A stretch of 64,000 nucleotides of DNA from Inhella sp. (GTDB lineage: Bacteria > Pseudomonadota > Gammaproteobacteria > Burkholderiales > Burkholderiaceae_C). Shown here piece after piece: positions 47,885 to 55,175 of the stretch. Position numbers and translations under genes: made by a program. Each line of letters starts with the position of its first letter. The first letter of the stretch is position 1. The notes under the pieces were generated by a model, which saw only the letters and a program-made list of their open reading frames with translations, did no database searches and was not told the origin of the DNA. The stretch is taken from contig NZ_JAPZSY010000053.1 of assembly GCF_027532025.1 (NCBI RefSeq), positions 1 through 64,000 of the forward strand, written 5' to 3'.

Positions 47885-48196
47885 ATGAAAGCCTTGTTCA
47901 CCCTCGCCGCCCTGGTGGTCGCCTTTGCCGCCCAAGCCCAAACCGCCACGCCGCGCATCGACAAGCGCGAGCAACGCCAGGAAGACCGCATTCAACAGGG
48001 CGCGGCCAGCGGCACGTTGACGGCGCGCGAAACCCAGCGCTTGGAGAAGGAACAAGCCCACATCGACAAGATGCAGGACCGCGCCGCCGCCGACGGCCAG
48101 GTGACCCAGAAGGAACGCGCCAAGATCACGGCCGCGCAGAACGAAGCCAAGCGCGACATCCGCCGCAAAAAGCACAACCGCCGCAACGCCGGCTGA
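47885..48196 (+). CDS. Small secreted basic protein of unknown function
   Basis: The 103-residue precursor has a signal peptide (MKALFTLAALVVAFAAQAQ) and a highly charged helical mature part. The mature part contains an imperfect repeat built on R-I-x-Q-G-x-x-x-G-x-L-T-x-x-E followed by M-x-D-R-x-x-A-D-G-x-V-T-x-x-E. The spacing recalls EF-hand-free cousins that I have seen in betaproteobacterial small exported proteins, but no function is known. GAGGA lies 9 bases before the ATG. A hairpin terminator follows. Confidence 0.8.
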   Translation: MKALFTLAALVVAFAAQAQTATPRIDKREQRQEDRIQQGAASGTLTARETQRLEKEQAHIDKMQDRAAADGQVTQKERAKITAAQNEAKRDIRRKKHNRRNAG

Positions 48197-48216
48197 GCCT
48201 TCGCGCCCACCGACAC

Positions 48217-48237
48217 GGCCCGCCCTGGCGGGCCTTT
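48217..48237 (+). terminator. Terminator after the small secreted protein gene
   Basis: An 8-bp GGCCCGCC/GGCGGGCC stem followed by TTTGTC, ending at the converging rsmI stop. Confidence 0.7.
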
Positions 48238-48238
48238 G

Positions 48239-49159
48239 TCATTCCTCGCCGTCGTTGTCCTTCGCCTGGCGCCAGGCCAAGGCCTGCTGGTAAAGCGCAT
48301 TGCGCGGTGCACCGCTGAGTTGCGCGGCCAGGCCGACGGCCTGCTTGAGCGGCAACTCGGCCAACAACGCCTTCAGCACGCGCAAGGCCTCGGCTGGCAA
48401 TTCGCCTTCGGCCCCCGCCGGTGGCGCAGCGTGCAGCACCAGCACGAACTCGCCACGCTCGGCATTCGCATCGGCCTTCAAGCGTTCGGGCCAGTCGGCG
48501 CACGGGGCGGTGTGGATGGACTCGAACTGCTTGGTGAGCTCGCGTGCCACGGTCAGACGCTGGGCCGGCGCGGCCTCGGCCAAGAGGCCGAGGAGGTCGG
48601 CCACGCGGTGGGGGGCCTCGAACAGCACCTGGCTGTCGGGTTGGCCCACCAGGGCCTGCACCGCTGCGCGGCGGGCCTCGCCTTTGGGCGGCACGAAGCC
48701 CACGAAGCGAAAACCCTGGGCTGATGCATCGCCGGCCACGCTCAAGGCCGTGACGCTGCTGCTGGCGCCAGGGATGGGCACGCAGCGGCAACCCGCCGCC
48801 TGCAGGCCCGCCACCAGGCGCGCGCCGGGGTCGCTCACGGCCGGGGTGCCGGCGTCGCTGACCAAGGCGATGCGCTCGCCGCGCTGCAGGCGCTGGGCGA
48901 TGCCGTCCACGGCCTCGCGCTCGTTGTGCTCGTGCACGGCCAGCAGGGGCTTGTGCAGGCCCAGGTGGCGCAGCAGGGGCGCGGTGGTGCGGGTGTCCTC
49001 GCAGGCGATGGCGTCGACCAGGCCCAGCACATGGATGGCGCGCAGGCTCAAGTCGGCCAGGTTGCCGATGGGCGTGGCCACCACATACAGCGCCCCGGCG
49101 GGATACTGCTGCGCGCCCGCCGCCTGCGCGGCGGCCTGGGCCAGGAGATCGGCAGACAT
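48239..49159 (-). CDS. rsmI: 16S rRNA (cytidine-1402-2'-O)-methyltransferase
   Basis: RsmI methylates the ribose of C1402 in the decoding centre. The 306-residue tetrapyrrole-methylase-fold protein shows ALYVVATPIGNLADLSLRA, ACEDTRTT, VSDAGTPAVSDPG and GFVPPKG, all family hallmarks. The ATG at 49159 shares the tetranucleotide CATG with the divergent yraN start, so each gene's ribosome binding site lies in the other's coding sequence. Confidence 0.96.
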   Translation of the reverse strand: MSADLLAQAAAQAAGAQQYPAGALYVVATPIGNLADLSLRAIHVLGLVDAIACEDTRTTAPLLRHLGLHKPLLAVHEHNEREAVDGIAQRLQRGERIALVSDAGTPAVSDPGARLVAGLQAAGCRCVPIPGASSSVTALSVAGDASAQGFRFVGFVPPKGEARRAAVQALVGQPDSQVLFEAPHRVADLLGLLAEAAPAQRLTVARELTKQFESIHTAPCADWPERLKADANAERGEFVLVLHAAPPAGAEGELPAEALRVLKALLAELPLKQAVGLAAQLSGAPRNALYQQALAWRQAKDNDGEE

Positions 49160-49535
49160 GTTCGGGTGGGGCTCCAAAAAGGACACGGGCGACGCCGGCG
49201 AGGCGCGGGCGCTGGCCCATCTGCAGCGCCAAGGGCTGGTGCTGGTCGAGCGAAATTATCGAGTCGGGGGCGGCCCCCGCCGGCCCGCGGGCGAGATCGA
49301 CCTCATCGTGCGCGATCGCGACGGCACGCTGGTGTTCGTCGAGGTGCGCGCGCGCCGCTCCAGCGCCCATGGAGGGGCGGCCGCGACGGTGGATGCCGCC
49401 AAGCAACGCCGTTTGGTGCGGGCGGCGCAGCACTACCTGCTGCAGTTCAGCAGCCTGCCGGCCTGCCGCTTCGACGTGGTGGCGATCGACGGCGAAACCT
49501 TGCATTGGATCCAGGGCGCCTTCGAGGCCGCTTGA
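49158..49535 (+). CDS. yraN: UPF0102 / YraN family protein
   Basis: The 125-residue nuclease-like protein is of unknown function. It has GEARALAHLQRQGLVLVERNYR and the PD-(D/E)XK-like core GEIDLIVRDRDGTLVFVEVRAR, where the usual lysine is arginine. AGGAG lies ten bases before the ATG, inside rsmI. It heads a plus-strand run yraN-diaA-dolP like that of E. coli. Confidence 0.92.
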   Translation: MFGWGSKKDTGDAGEARALAHLQRQGLVLVERNYRVGGGPRRPAGEIDLIVRDRDGTLVFVEVRARRSSAHGGAAATVDAAKQRRLVRAAQHYLLQFSSLPACRFDVVAIDGETLHWIQGAFEAA

Positions 49536-49548
49536 TAATCCGCTCGCC

Positions 49549-50124
49549 ATGCTGGAAGCCCGTCTTCAACACCAATTTTTCGAGAGCGCCGACCTGCTGA
49601 ACCAAGCGGCCGAGCAGCTGACCCGGCCCTTGTCGGTGGCCGCCCAGTTGGCGGTGGCCTGCGTGACCGGCGGGGGCCGCTTGCTGTGCGCCGGTGCGGG
49701 CGTGGCCCACAACGACGCGCTGGCCGTGAGCGAGCTGCTGCAGCACCAGTTTGAGCAGGAGCGGCCGGGCTTGGCGGCCTTGCCGCTGCAGCGCTCGGTG
49801 GGCAGCCTGCAGGGGCAAGACGCCTTGGTGCGGCAACTGCAAGTGCTGGGCCACCCGGGCGATGTGCTGCTGTGGCTGGACCCCGTGGCCGGCAACACCG
49901 GCGCGCCGCTGCTGCGTGCGGCCCGTGAGCTGGACATCGCGGTCATCGCCCTGTGCGCCGAGGGCACCGACGCAGCATCGGCCGTGAAAGCGGCGCTGAC
50001 CGACACCGACGTGCTGCTGCGGCTGAGCGCCTCGCGCCTGCCGCGCCGCCTGGAAACCCAACGCGTGGCGCTGCATGCGCTGTGCGACGCCATCGACGCC
50101 CAACTGCTCGGCTTGGAAGCCTGA
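49549..50124 (+). CDS. diaA: SIS domain protein, DiaA type
   Basis: The 191-residue protein has one sugar-isomerase (SIS) domain. In this position the homologue is DiaA, which binds DnaA and promotes timely replication initiation. Phosphoheptose isomerase GmhA is the close relative. The family's GNGGSA loop is altered here (CAGAGVAHNDA), which argues against isomerase activity. It lies 13 bases after yraN and 8 before the BON-domain gene. Confidence 0.85.
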   Translation: MLEARLQHQFFESADLLNQAAEQLTRPLSVAAQLAVACVTGGGRLLCAGAGVAHNDALAVSELLQHQFEQERPGLAALPLQRSVGSLQGQDALVRQLQVLGHPGDVLLWLDPVAGNTGAPLLRAARELDIAVIALCAEGTDAASAVKAALTDTDVLLRLSASRLPRRLETQRVALHALCDAIDAQLLGLEA

Positions 50125-50132
50125 CACCCACC

Positions 50133-50765
50133 ATGAAGCTCACCACGATCCGCACCCTGACCCTGGCCGCCCTGGCCGTCGCCTCCCTCAGCGCCTGCGC
50201 CCCCCTGGTGGTGGGCGGCGCCGTGGTGGGAACGGCCCTGGTGACGACCGACCGCCGCACCACCGGCACGCAGGTGGAAGACACCGGCATCGAGACCAAG
50301 GCCACCTACCGCATCCGTCAGGCCCTGGGCAGCCGCACGAACATCAACGCCCAAGCCTTCAACCGGGTGCTGCTGCTGACGGGCGAGGTGCGCAACGATG
50401 CCGACAAGGCCGAGGCCGAGCGCATCGCTGCAGGTGTCGAGAACGTGATCCGGGTGGTGAACGAAATCGAGGTGGGCTTCATCAGCTCGCTGACCTCGCG
50501 CTCCAACGACCTGGTGCTGGCTGGCAAGATCAAGGCCACCTTGATTGACGCCCGCGACCTGCAAAGCAATGCCTTCGACGTGGTCGTCGAGCGTGGCGAG
50601 GTGTATTTGATGGGCCTCGTCACCGAACGCGAGGCGCACCGCGCCACCGAGCTCATCCGCGGCATCCCGGGCGTGAAGAAGGTGGTGCGCGTGCTGGAGG
50701 TGATCAGCGAGGAAGAACTGGCCCGCCGCGTGCCGCCGCGCCCCAGCGCCGAGCAGTCGAAGTGA
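50133..50765 (+). CDS. dolP: BON-domain outer-membrane lipoprotein, DolP (YraP) type
   Basis: The 210-residue lipoprotein has a signal peptide ending in the lipobox LSAC (Cys22) and two BON domains (about residues 55-120 and 130-200), which bind phospholipid. DolP supports outer-membrane integrity and barrel assembly in E. coli. A GVxxVxxxxxV pattern closes each BON domain (GVENVIRVVNEIEV and GVKKVVRVLEVI). It completes the conserved run yraN-diaA-dolP. Confidence 0.92.
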   Translation: MKLTTIRTLTLAALAVASLSACAPLVVGGAVVGTALVTTDRRTTGTQVEDTGIETKATYRIRQALGSRTNINAQAFNRVLLLTGEVRNDADKAEAERIAAGVENVIRVVNEIEVGFISSLTSRSNDLVLAGKIKATLIDARDLQSNAFDVVVERGEVYLMGLVTEREAHRATELIRGIPGVKKVVRVLEVISEEELARRVPPRPSAEQSK

Positions 50766-50780
50766 GCGGGGCGCCCGCGG

Positions 50781-51665
50781 TCAACGCAGGCGCTTGATCA
50801 AGCTGCTGGTGTCCCAGCGGCGGCCGCCCAGGGCCTGCACCTCGGCGTAAAACTGGTCCACCAGGGCCGTGACGGGCAGGCGCGCGCCGTTGCGGCGGGC
50901 CTCGTCCAGCACCAGGCCCAGGTCCTTGCGCATCCAGTCGACGGCGAAGCCGAAGTCGAAGCGGTCTTCCAGCATGGTGGGGCCGCGCTGGTCGAGCTGC
51001 CAGCTTTGCGCCGCGCCGCCGCCGATCACCTTGAGCACCGTGGGCATGTCCAGGCCCGCCTTCTCGCCGAAGGCCAGGGCCTCGCTCAAGCCCTGCACCA
51101 GGCCGGCGATGCAGATCTGGTTGACCATCTTGGTCAGCTGCCCGGCTCCGGCCTCGCCCAGCAGGGTCACCGCCTTGGCGTAGGCGCGCAGCGCCGGGGC
51201 GGCGCGCTCGAAGGCCTCGGCGTCGCCGCCGCACATGACGGTCAGCTGGCCCTTTTGCGCACCCACCTCGCCGCCCGACACCGGCGCGTCGATGAAGGCC
51301 ACGCCCTGGGCCGCGCAGGCGGCGTGCAGCTCGCGCGCCAGCTCGGCGCTGGTGGTGGTGTGGTCGGCCACGATGGCGCCCGGCTGCAGCGCTTGCAGCA
51401 CGCCCTGCGGACCGGTGACGACCTCGCGCACGTCGGCGTCTTTGCCCACGCACAGGGCCACCAAGCGCGCGCCTCGCGCCGCCTCGGCCGGGCTGGCGGC
51501 CGTGGCGCGACCGTGGGCGGCCGACCAGGCTTGCGCCCGCTCCGACCCGCGGTTGTAGGCCGCCACGTCAAAGCCCGTGCGGATCAAGTGCCCGGCCATG
51601 GGGCCACCCATGGCGCCCAGGCCGATGAAGGCGACGCGGTCGCCGGCTTGCAGTACCGTGGTCAT
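50781..51665 (-). CDS. NAD(P)-dependent beta-hydroxyacid dehydrogenase (GarR/MmsB family)
   Basis: The 294-residue enzyme is of the 3-hydroxyisobutyrate/tartronate-semialdehyde reductase family. It has VAFIGLGAMGGPMAGHLI at the nucleotide-binding end, FIDAPVSGGEVGA in the substrate loop and the catalytic lysine in GQLTKMVNQ. Substrate is not predictable; tartronate semialdehyde would link with the glycerate kinase at 22313. ATG 51665 overlaps the stop of the prolidase gene (ATGA). Confidence 0.92.
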   Translation of the reverse strand: MTTVLQAGDRVAFIGLGAMGGPMAGHLIRTGFDVAAYNRGSERAQAWSAAHGRATAASPAEAARGARLVALCVGKDADVREVVTGPQGVLQALQPGAIVADHTTTSAELARELHAACAAQGVAFIDAPVSGGEVGAQKGQLTVMCGGDAEAFERAAPALRAYAKAVTLLGEAGAGQLTKMVNQICIAGLVQGLSEALAFGEKAGLDMPTVLKVIGGGAAQSWQLDQRGPTMLEDRFDFGFAVDWMRKDLGLVLDEARRNGARLPVTALVDQFYAEVQALGGRRWDTSSLIKRLR

Positions 51666-53023
51666 GCAGTCGCGCCCGCGAAGGCGTCCCGGGTGAGGTT
51701 TTCAGGGGCGGCACCACCGGCGCGGCAGGCCACGTCGTCTTCGATGCGGATGCCGCCGTAAGGCTTCAGCGCCTCCACGCGCGCCCAGTCCACGTGCGCG
51801 GCTTCGGGCGCGGCGGCCAGCTCTTGGAGCAGCAGGGGGATGAAGTACAGGCCGGGCTCGATGGTGACCACCATGCCCTCGGCCAGCGGGCGCGTCAGGC
51901 GCAGGTAGGGGTGGCCTGCAGGGCGCTCGCGGCGGGTGCCTTGGGCGTCGATGGCCAAACCGGCCACGTCGTGCACCTGCAAGCCCAAGAGGTGCCCGAT
52001 GCCGTGGGGGAAGAACACGCGGCTCAGCCCTTCAGCCACGGCGGCTTCGGCGCTCAGGCCGCGCAGCAGGCCGGTGTCCAGCAGCAACTGAGCGATGCGG
52101 CGGTGGGCGTCCAGGTGGATGGCCACGTAGTCGGTGCCGTCGCGCACCTGGTCGACCAGGGCCAGTTCCAAGGCTTCCATGCCGGCCAGCAGGGCGGCGA
52201 AGTCGTCGCGCGCGGCACCGGCGGCATGGGGGTGGAGGTAGGTGCGGGTGATGTCGGCGGCGTAGCCCCCGAAGCCGGCGCCGGCGTCGATCAAAAAGCT
52301 CGTGGGCTCGGCCGGCACTTCGCGGTCCTGGTGCTGCCAGTGCAGCACGGCCGCGTGCGCGCCCAGGCCCACGATGTTGCCGTAGGGCAGTTGGCGCTCG
52401 GCCACGCCGCAGGCCTGCAGGTAGGCGGCGTGGATGCCGGCCTCCGAGGCGCCGGCCTCGAAGGCGGCCTGCGCCGCGCGGTGGCCGCGCACCGCGATGC
52501 GGCTGGCCCCGCGCATCTGCGCCAGCTCGTAGGGCGATTTGTAGGCGCGGGCGAAGTGCAGCGCGTCGATCAAGCCCTGCGGGTTGTTGGGCACCAAGGC
52601 ACCTTGCGACGCGTCGGCCTCGCCGATCACCGCCAAGCGCTGGCCCTGCGTGGCCTGGGTCAACAGCGCCTCGGCCGCCTCGGGCGTGCGCACCACGGCG
52701 ATCTCGAAGGCGTCCACCCAGTAGCCGGCCGGGGCCTCGGGCACGGCGTGCCAGTAGTCCTCGGGCTGCAGGTAGACGAGCAAGGGCTTGGCGCCGGGGC
52801 GCACCAGCAGCCAACTGCCGGGGTGCTGGTTCAGCGGCACCCAATGCACGAAGTGCGGGTTGGGCTGGAAGACGTAGGGCCGGTCGTCGAGGAAGGCAAA
52901 CTTCTCGATGCCGCTGGCGATGGCCAGCGCGTCGAAGCCGTGCTGCGCCAGCAGCACTTCGCTGCGCTGCTGCAGGGCCTGGACATGGGCCAAGTAGGCG
53001 GTGGGGATGGCGGTGTCGTGCAT
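51662..53023 (-). CDS. pepQ: Xaa-Pro dipeptidase / M24 family metallopeptidase
   Basis: The 453-residue enzyme cleaves dipeptides with C-terminal proline. The pita-bread domain supplies five metal ligands: Asp in FLIDAGAGFG, Asp in AADITRTY, His in GIGHLLGLQVHD, Glu in VTIEPGLYF and Glu in GIRIEDDV. The length fits PepQ rather than the smaller methionine aminopeptidases. It lies 12 bases after the 5-formyl-THF cyclo-ligase-like gene and overlaps the dehydrogenase gene. Confidence 0.93.
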   Translation of the reverse strand: MHDTAIPTAYLAHVQALQQRSEVLLAQHGFDALAIASGIEKFAFLDDRPYVFQPNPHFVHWVPLNQHPGSWLLVRPGAKPLLVYLQPEDYWHAVPEAPAGYWVDAFEIAVVRTPEAAEALLTQATQGQRLAVIGEADASQGALVPNNPQGLIDALHFARAYKSPYELAQMRGASRIAVRGHRAAQAAFEAGASEAGIHAAYLQACGVAERQLPYGNIVGLGAHAAVLHWQHQDREVPAEPTSFLIDAGAGFGGYAADITRTYLHPHAAGAARDDFAALLAGMEALELALVDQVRDGTDYVAIHLDAHRRIAQLLLDTGLLRGLSAEAAVAEGLSRVFFPHGIGHLLGLQVHDVAGLAIDAQGTRRERPAGHPYLRLTRPLAEGMVVTIEPGLYFIPLLLQELAAAPEAAHVDWARVEALKPYGGIRIEDDVACRAGGAAPENLTRDAFAGATA

Positions 53024-53035
53024 GGGGCGATTGGT

Positions 53036-53623
53036 TCAGTCCAGTTGACCCCAGGCGGGGCCGGCGTCGGTCAGGATGGCGTCCAGCGGCTTGTCGTCCA
53101 CCTGCGCGCGCAGGCCTGGCACCCAGCTCACGCTGTAGGCCAAGCCCACGGTGATGGGGCGCGGCTCGCGCTGCCGCAGCGTGCGCTCCACGAAGCCGCC
53201 GCCGTAGCCCACGCGCAGGCCGCCGTCGCCATAGCCCAGGCAGGGCACGAGGATGAGTTCGGGTTCGAAGGCCTCGGTGCCCAAGGGCTTCAGGATGCCG
53301 AAGGCGTCCTCCTGCATGGGACAGCCGGGGTACCAGACGTGGTAGCTGAGCGTGCCGCTGTCTTTGTGCTTGACGGGCAAGCCGATGCGGCGCTGGGGCT
53401 GGTCTTCGCCCCATCGATAGAGGGCCGGCAGCGGGTCGAACTCGCCCTTGATGGGCCAGTAGGCGCCGATGCGCTTTTCGGGGCGGCGCAGCAACCAGAC
53501 GCGCAGCACCTCCTGCAACTGCGCCGAGCGCTGCAGTCGGTTGGGCAGTTCTTGGCGCAGCTCGATCAGCACGTCGCGCAGGGCGCGTCGGGGGTCGGCC
53601 GGGCTTGCAGAATCGGAGCTCAT
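53036..53623 (-). CDS. 5-formyltetrahydrofolate cyclo-ligase family protein (copy 1)
   Basis: The 195-residue protein has the family's GAYWPIKGEFDP opening, the VPCLGYGDGGLRVGYGGGFVERTL segment and the VGLAYSVSW end. The usual GYGGGYYDR reads GYGGGFVER, so the substrate loop differs from copy 2 at 54600. Its start is ATG 53623. It heads the run with pepQ and the dehydrogenase. It may be a cyclo-ligase or a paralogue with a related job. Confidence 0.85.
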   Translation of the reverse strand: MSSDSASPADPRRALRDVLIELRQELPNRLQRSAQLQEVLRVWLLRRPEKRIGAYWPIKGEFDPLPALYRWGEDQPQRRIGLPVKHKDSGTLSYHVWYPGCPMQEDAFGILKPLGTEAFEPELILVPCLGYGDGGLRVGYGGGFVERTLRQREPRPITVGLAYSVSWVPGLRAQVDDKPLDAILTDAGPAWGQLD

Positions 53624-53638
53624 GAGCCCTGGATTGTG

Positions 53639-54013
53639 ATGACCAAAGCCACCGACCCGTTCACCAGGCATTGCCTGGAGCTGTTGAGCCCGCTCGGGCG
53701 CCCCCGTGCCAAGGCCATGTTTGGGGGCGTGGGGCTGTACTTGGACGACCTGTTCATCGCCCTGCTGGCCGACGACCGGCTGTACCTGAAGGTCGATGCA
53801 CGGCACCGGCCGGCGTTCGAGGCCGCCGGTTGCGAGCCGTTCCGCTACACGATGAAGGACGGACGCGAGATGACCATGGGCTACTGGACGGCGCCCGAAG
53901 ACGCGCTGGACTCGGCCGAGGCCATGCGCCCCTGGGCGCGTCGCGCCATGGAGGCCGCGTTGGTGGCGGCCAATGCCAAGCCGTCGCGCAAGGCGCGCCC
54001 CCGGCAGGACTAG
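53639..54013 (+). CDS. TfoX/Sxy N-terminal domain protein
   Basis: The 124-residue protein has only the TfoX N-terminal domain (PLGRPRAKAMFGGVGLYLDDLFIALLADDRLYLKVD). TfoX proteins influence competence genes; single-domain versions are of unknown function. The last codons are basic (KPSRKARPRQD). Its TAG stop is made by the junction of the MITE-like element: TA of the flank and G of the element end. The start ATG 53639 lies 15 bases from the divergent start at 53623. Confidence 0.88.
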   Translation: MTKATDPFTRHCLELLSPLGRPRAKAMFGGVGLYLDDLFIALLADDRLYLKVDARHRPAFEAAGCEPFRYTMKDGREMTMGYWTAPEDALDSAEAMRPWARRAMEAALVAANAKPSRKARPRQD

Positions 54014-54274
54014 GAGTCTGCGCGGCAGAAGCCCAGGCCGTCGCCGAGATCCCGGGGGGCGACAGGCTAGGCGCTGGCGACGCCGCGTGGCGGGCTACGT
54101 CAGGAGCCGGCAACGACGCTTGTCGCCCCCGCGGCTCGGCCCGAAGGGTGGCCCCTGGATCCGGCGCAAGCGTTGTCGCTCCTTCTTGTGGACACGAGTC
54201 CACGGCGGCGTCGCTCCTAGCCTGCGCCGGACAAGGGGCCACGCCGGCCTGGGCTTCTGCCGCGCAGACTCCTA
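54011..54274. mobile_element. MITE-like fold-back element with TA flanks
   Basis: A 260-base element (54013-54272) with perfect inverted ends: 30 bases at 54011-54040 are the exact complement of 54245-54274, starting GGAGTCTGCGCGG inside a flanking TA on each side. Beyond the perfect arms the two halves keep matching imperfectly, so the whole is one long hairpin with internal small hairpins such as GTGGACACGAGTCCAC (54188-54203). It has no ORF of its own. The TA duplication suggests mobilisation by an IS630/Tc1-type transposase (inference). It sits exactly between two converging genes and provides TAG stops to both. Confidence 0.82.
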
Positions 54275-54472
54275 GCGCCCGCCCAACAACCGCGCCGGCA
54301 ACGTCACCACAGCGCGCAGCAGCCCGAACACCCCGTCCACCGCGATGCCCAGCACCCGAAAGGGCAGCAAAAGCAGCCACACCAGGGGCCAGAGGAGCAA
54401 GGCCAGCACGGCCAGAGGCCAGCTGACCAGGGCCAGCAGCAGCCAAAGGATCAAACCGGTGAACGTGGACAT
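54272..54472 (-). CDS. Small membrane protein, two membrane segments
   Basis: The 66-residue protein begins STFTGLILWLLLALVSWPLAVLALLLWPLVWLLLLP, forming two closely spaced hydrophobic spans, followed by an amphipathic end (GLLRAVVTLPARLLGGR). I know no function. GGAG lies 6 bases before ATG 54472. Its TAG stop (54274-54272) is created at the end of the MITE-like element, so the original C-terminus may have been longer. Confidence 0.75.
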   Translation of the reverse strand: MSTFTGLILWLLLALVSWPLAVLALLLWPLVWLLLLPFRVLGIAVDGVFGLLRAVVTLPARLLGGR

Positions 54473-54599
54473 GGGCGACTCCAGCAAGCAAGAGCGCATC
54501 GTGGCGCCTTCGGCGCCGGGCGTTGCGCTCGATGCGACAGGCTGCGCGGCGCGACCCCCGAACCGCAGCGGGGCGCGACGGTAGGGCACCCGGGGGCGA

Positions 54600-55175
54600 T
54601 CAGGGTGCCCAGACCTCACGCTCCGTCACCACCACCGTCAGGGGCACGTCGTGCGCTTGCACCTCGAAGTCGCACTCGCCCACGCTCCAGGCCAGGCCCA
54701 CGGCCGTGGCGCCCGGGTGGGCGGCCAGCCAGCGGTCGAAGTAGCCACCGCCATAACCCAAACGGCAACCATCGCGCGTCACGCCCAAGCAGGGCACCAG
54801 CACCACGTCGGGGTCGGCCCACGCGCCCTGTGCCGTGGGGATGTCCATGCCGTCCTTCGCGGTGGGCACGGCCCCGTCCCACAGGCGGTAGCGCATGGCG
54901 CCCCCCGGCTCGGCGTGCGGCAAGGCCAGGCTCACCCCCGGCAGGGCATGCGCCGTCCAGTAGGCCGGCGCGTCGAATTCCCCGGCCAACGGCCAGTACA
55001 GGCCCAGGCACACCGGCTCCAACTGGCGCAACACCTCGGCCAAGCGCTGGCTCAAGGCCGCGTGAGCCCCGGCCCCCTCGGCACTGGCCAGCCAAGCCCG
55101 GCGGGCGGATTGGAGTTGCGTCCTCAACGCAGAGCGCGGCGAAGGCGAGGGGTTTTCGTGTTCAATGGCGTCCAT
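54600..55175 (-). CDS. ygfA: 5-formyltetrahydrofolate cyclo-ligase (copy 2)
   Basis: This enzyme converts 5-formyl-THF to 5,10-methenyl-THF using ATP. The 191-residue protein has LGLYWPLAGEFDAP, VPCLGVTRDGCRLGYGGGYFDRWL and VGLAWSVGE, close to the consensus (GYGGGYFDR). It is therefore the better candidate for the true cyclo-ligase than copy 1 at 53036. Its ATG (55175-55173) overlaps the slt start through the shared CATG. Confidence 0.92.
   Translation of the reverse strand: MDAIEHENPSPSPRSALRTQLQSARRAWLASAEGAGAHAALSQRLAEVLRQLEPVCLGLYWPLAGEFDAPAYWTAHALPGVSLALPHAEPGGAMRYRLWDGAVPTAKDGMDIPTAQGAWADPDVVLVPCLGVTRDGCRLGYGGGYFDRWLAAHPGATAVGLAWSVGECDFEVQAHDVPLTVVVTEREVWAP

Noticed and set aside
54584-54610. 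Hairpin GGGCACCC/GGGTGCCC as terminator of the cyclo-ligase gene (copy 2)
   Set aside because: The stem overlaps the stop codon and has no T-tract on the minus strand; it may be coincidental.
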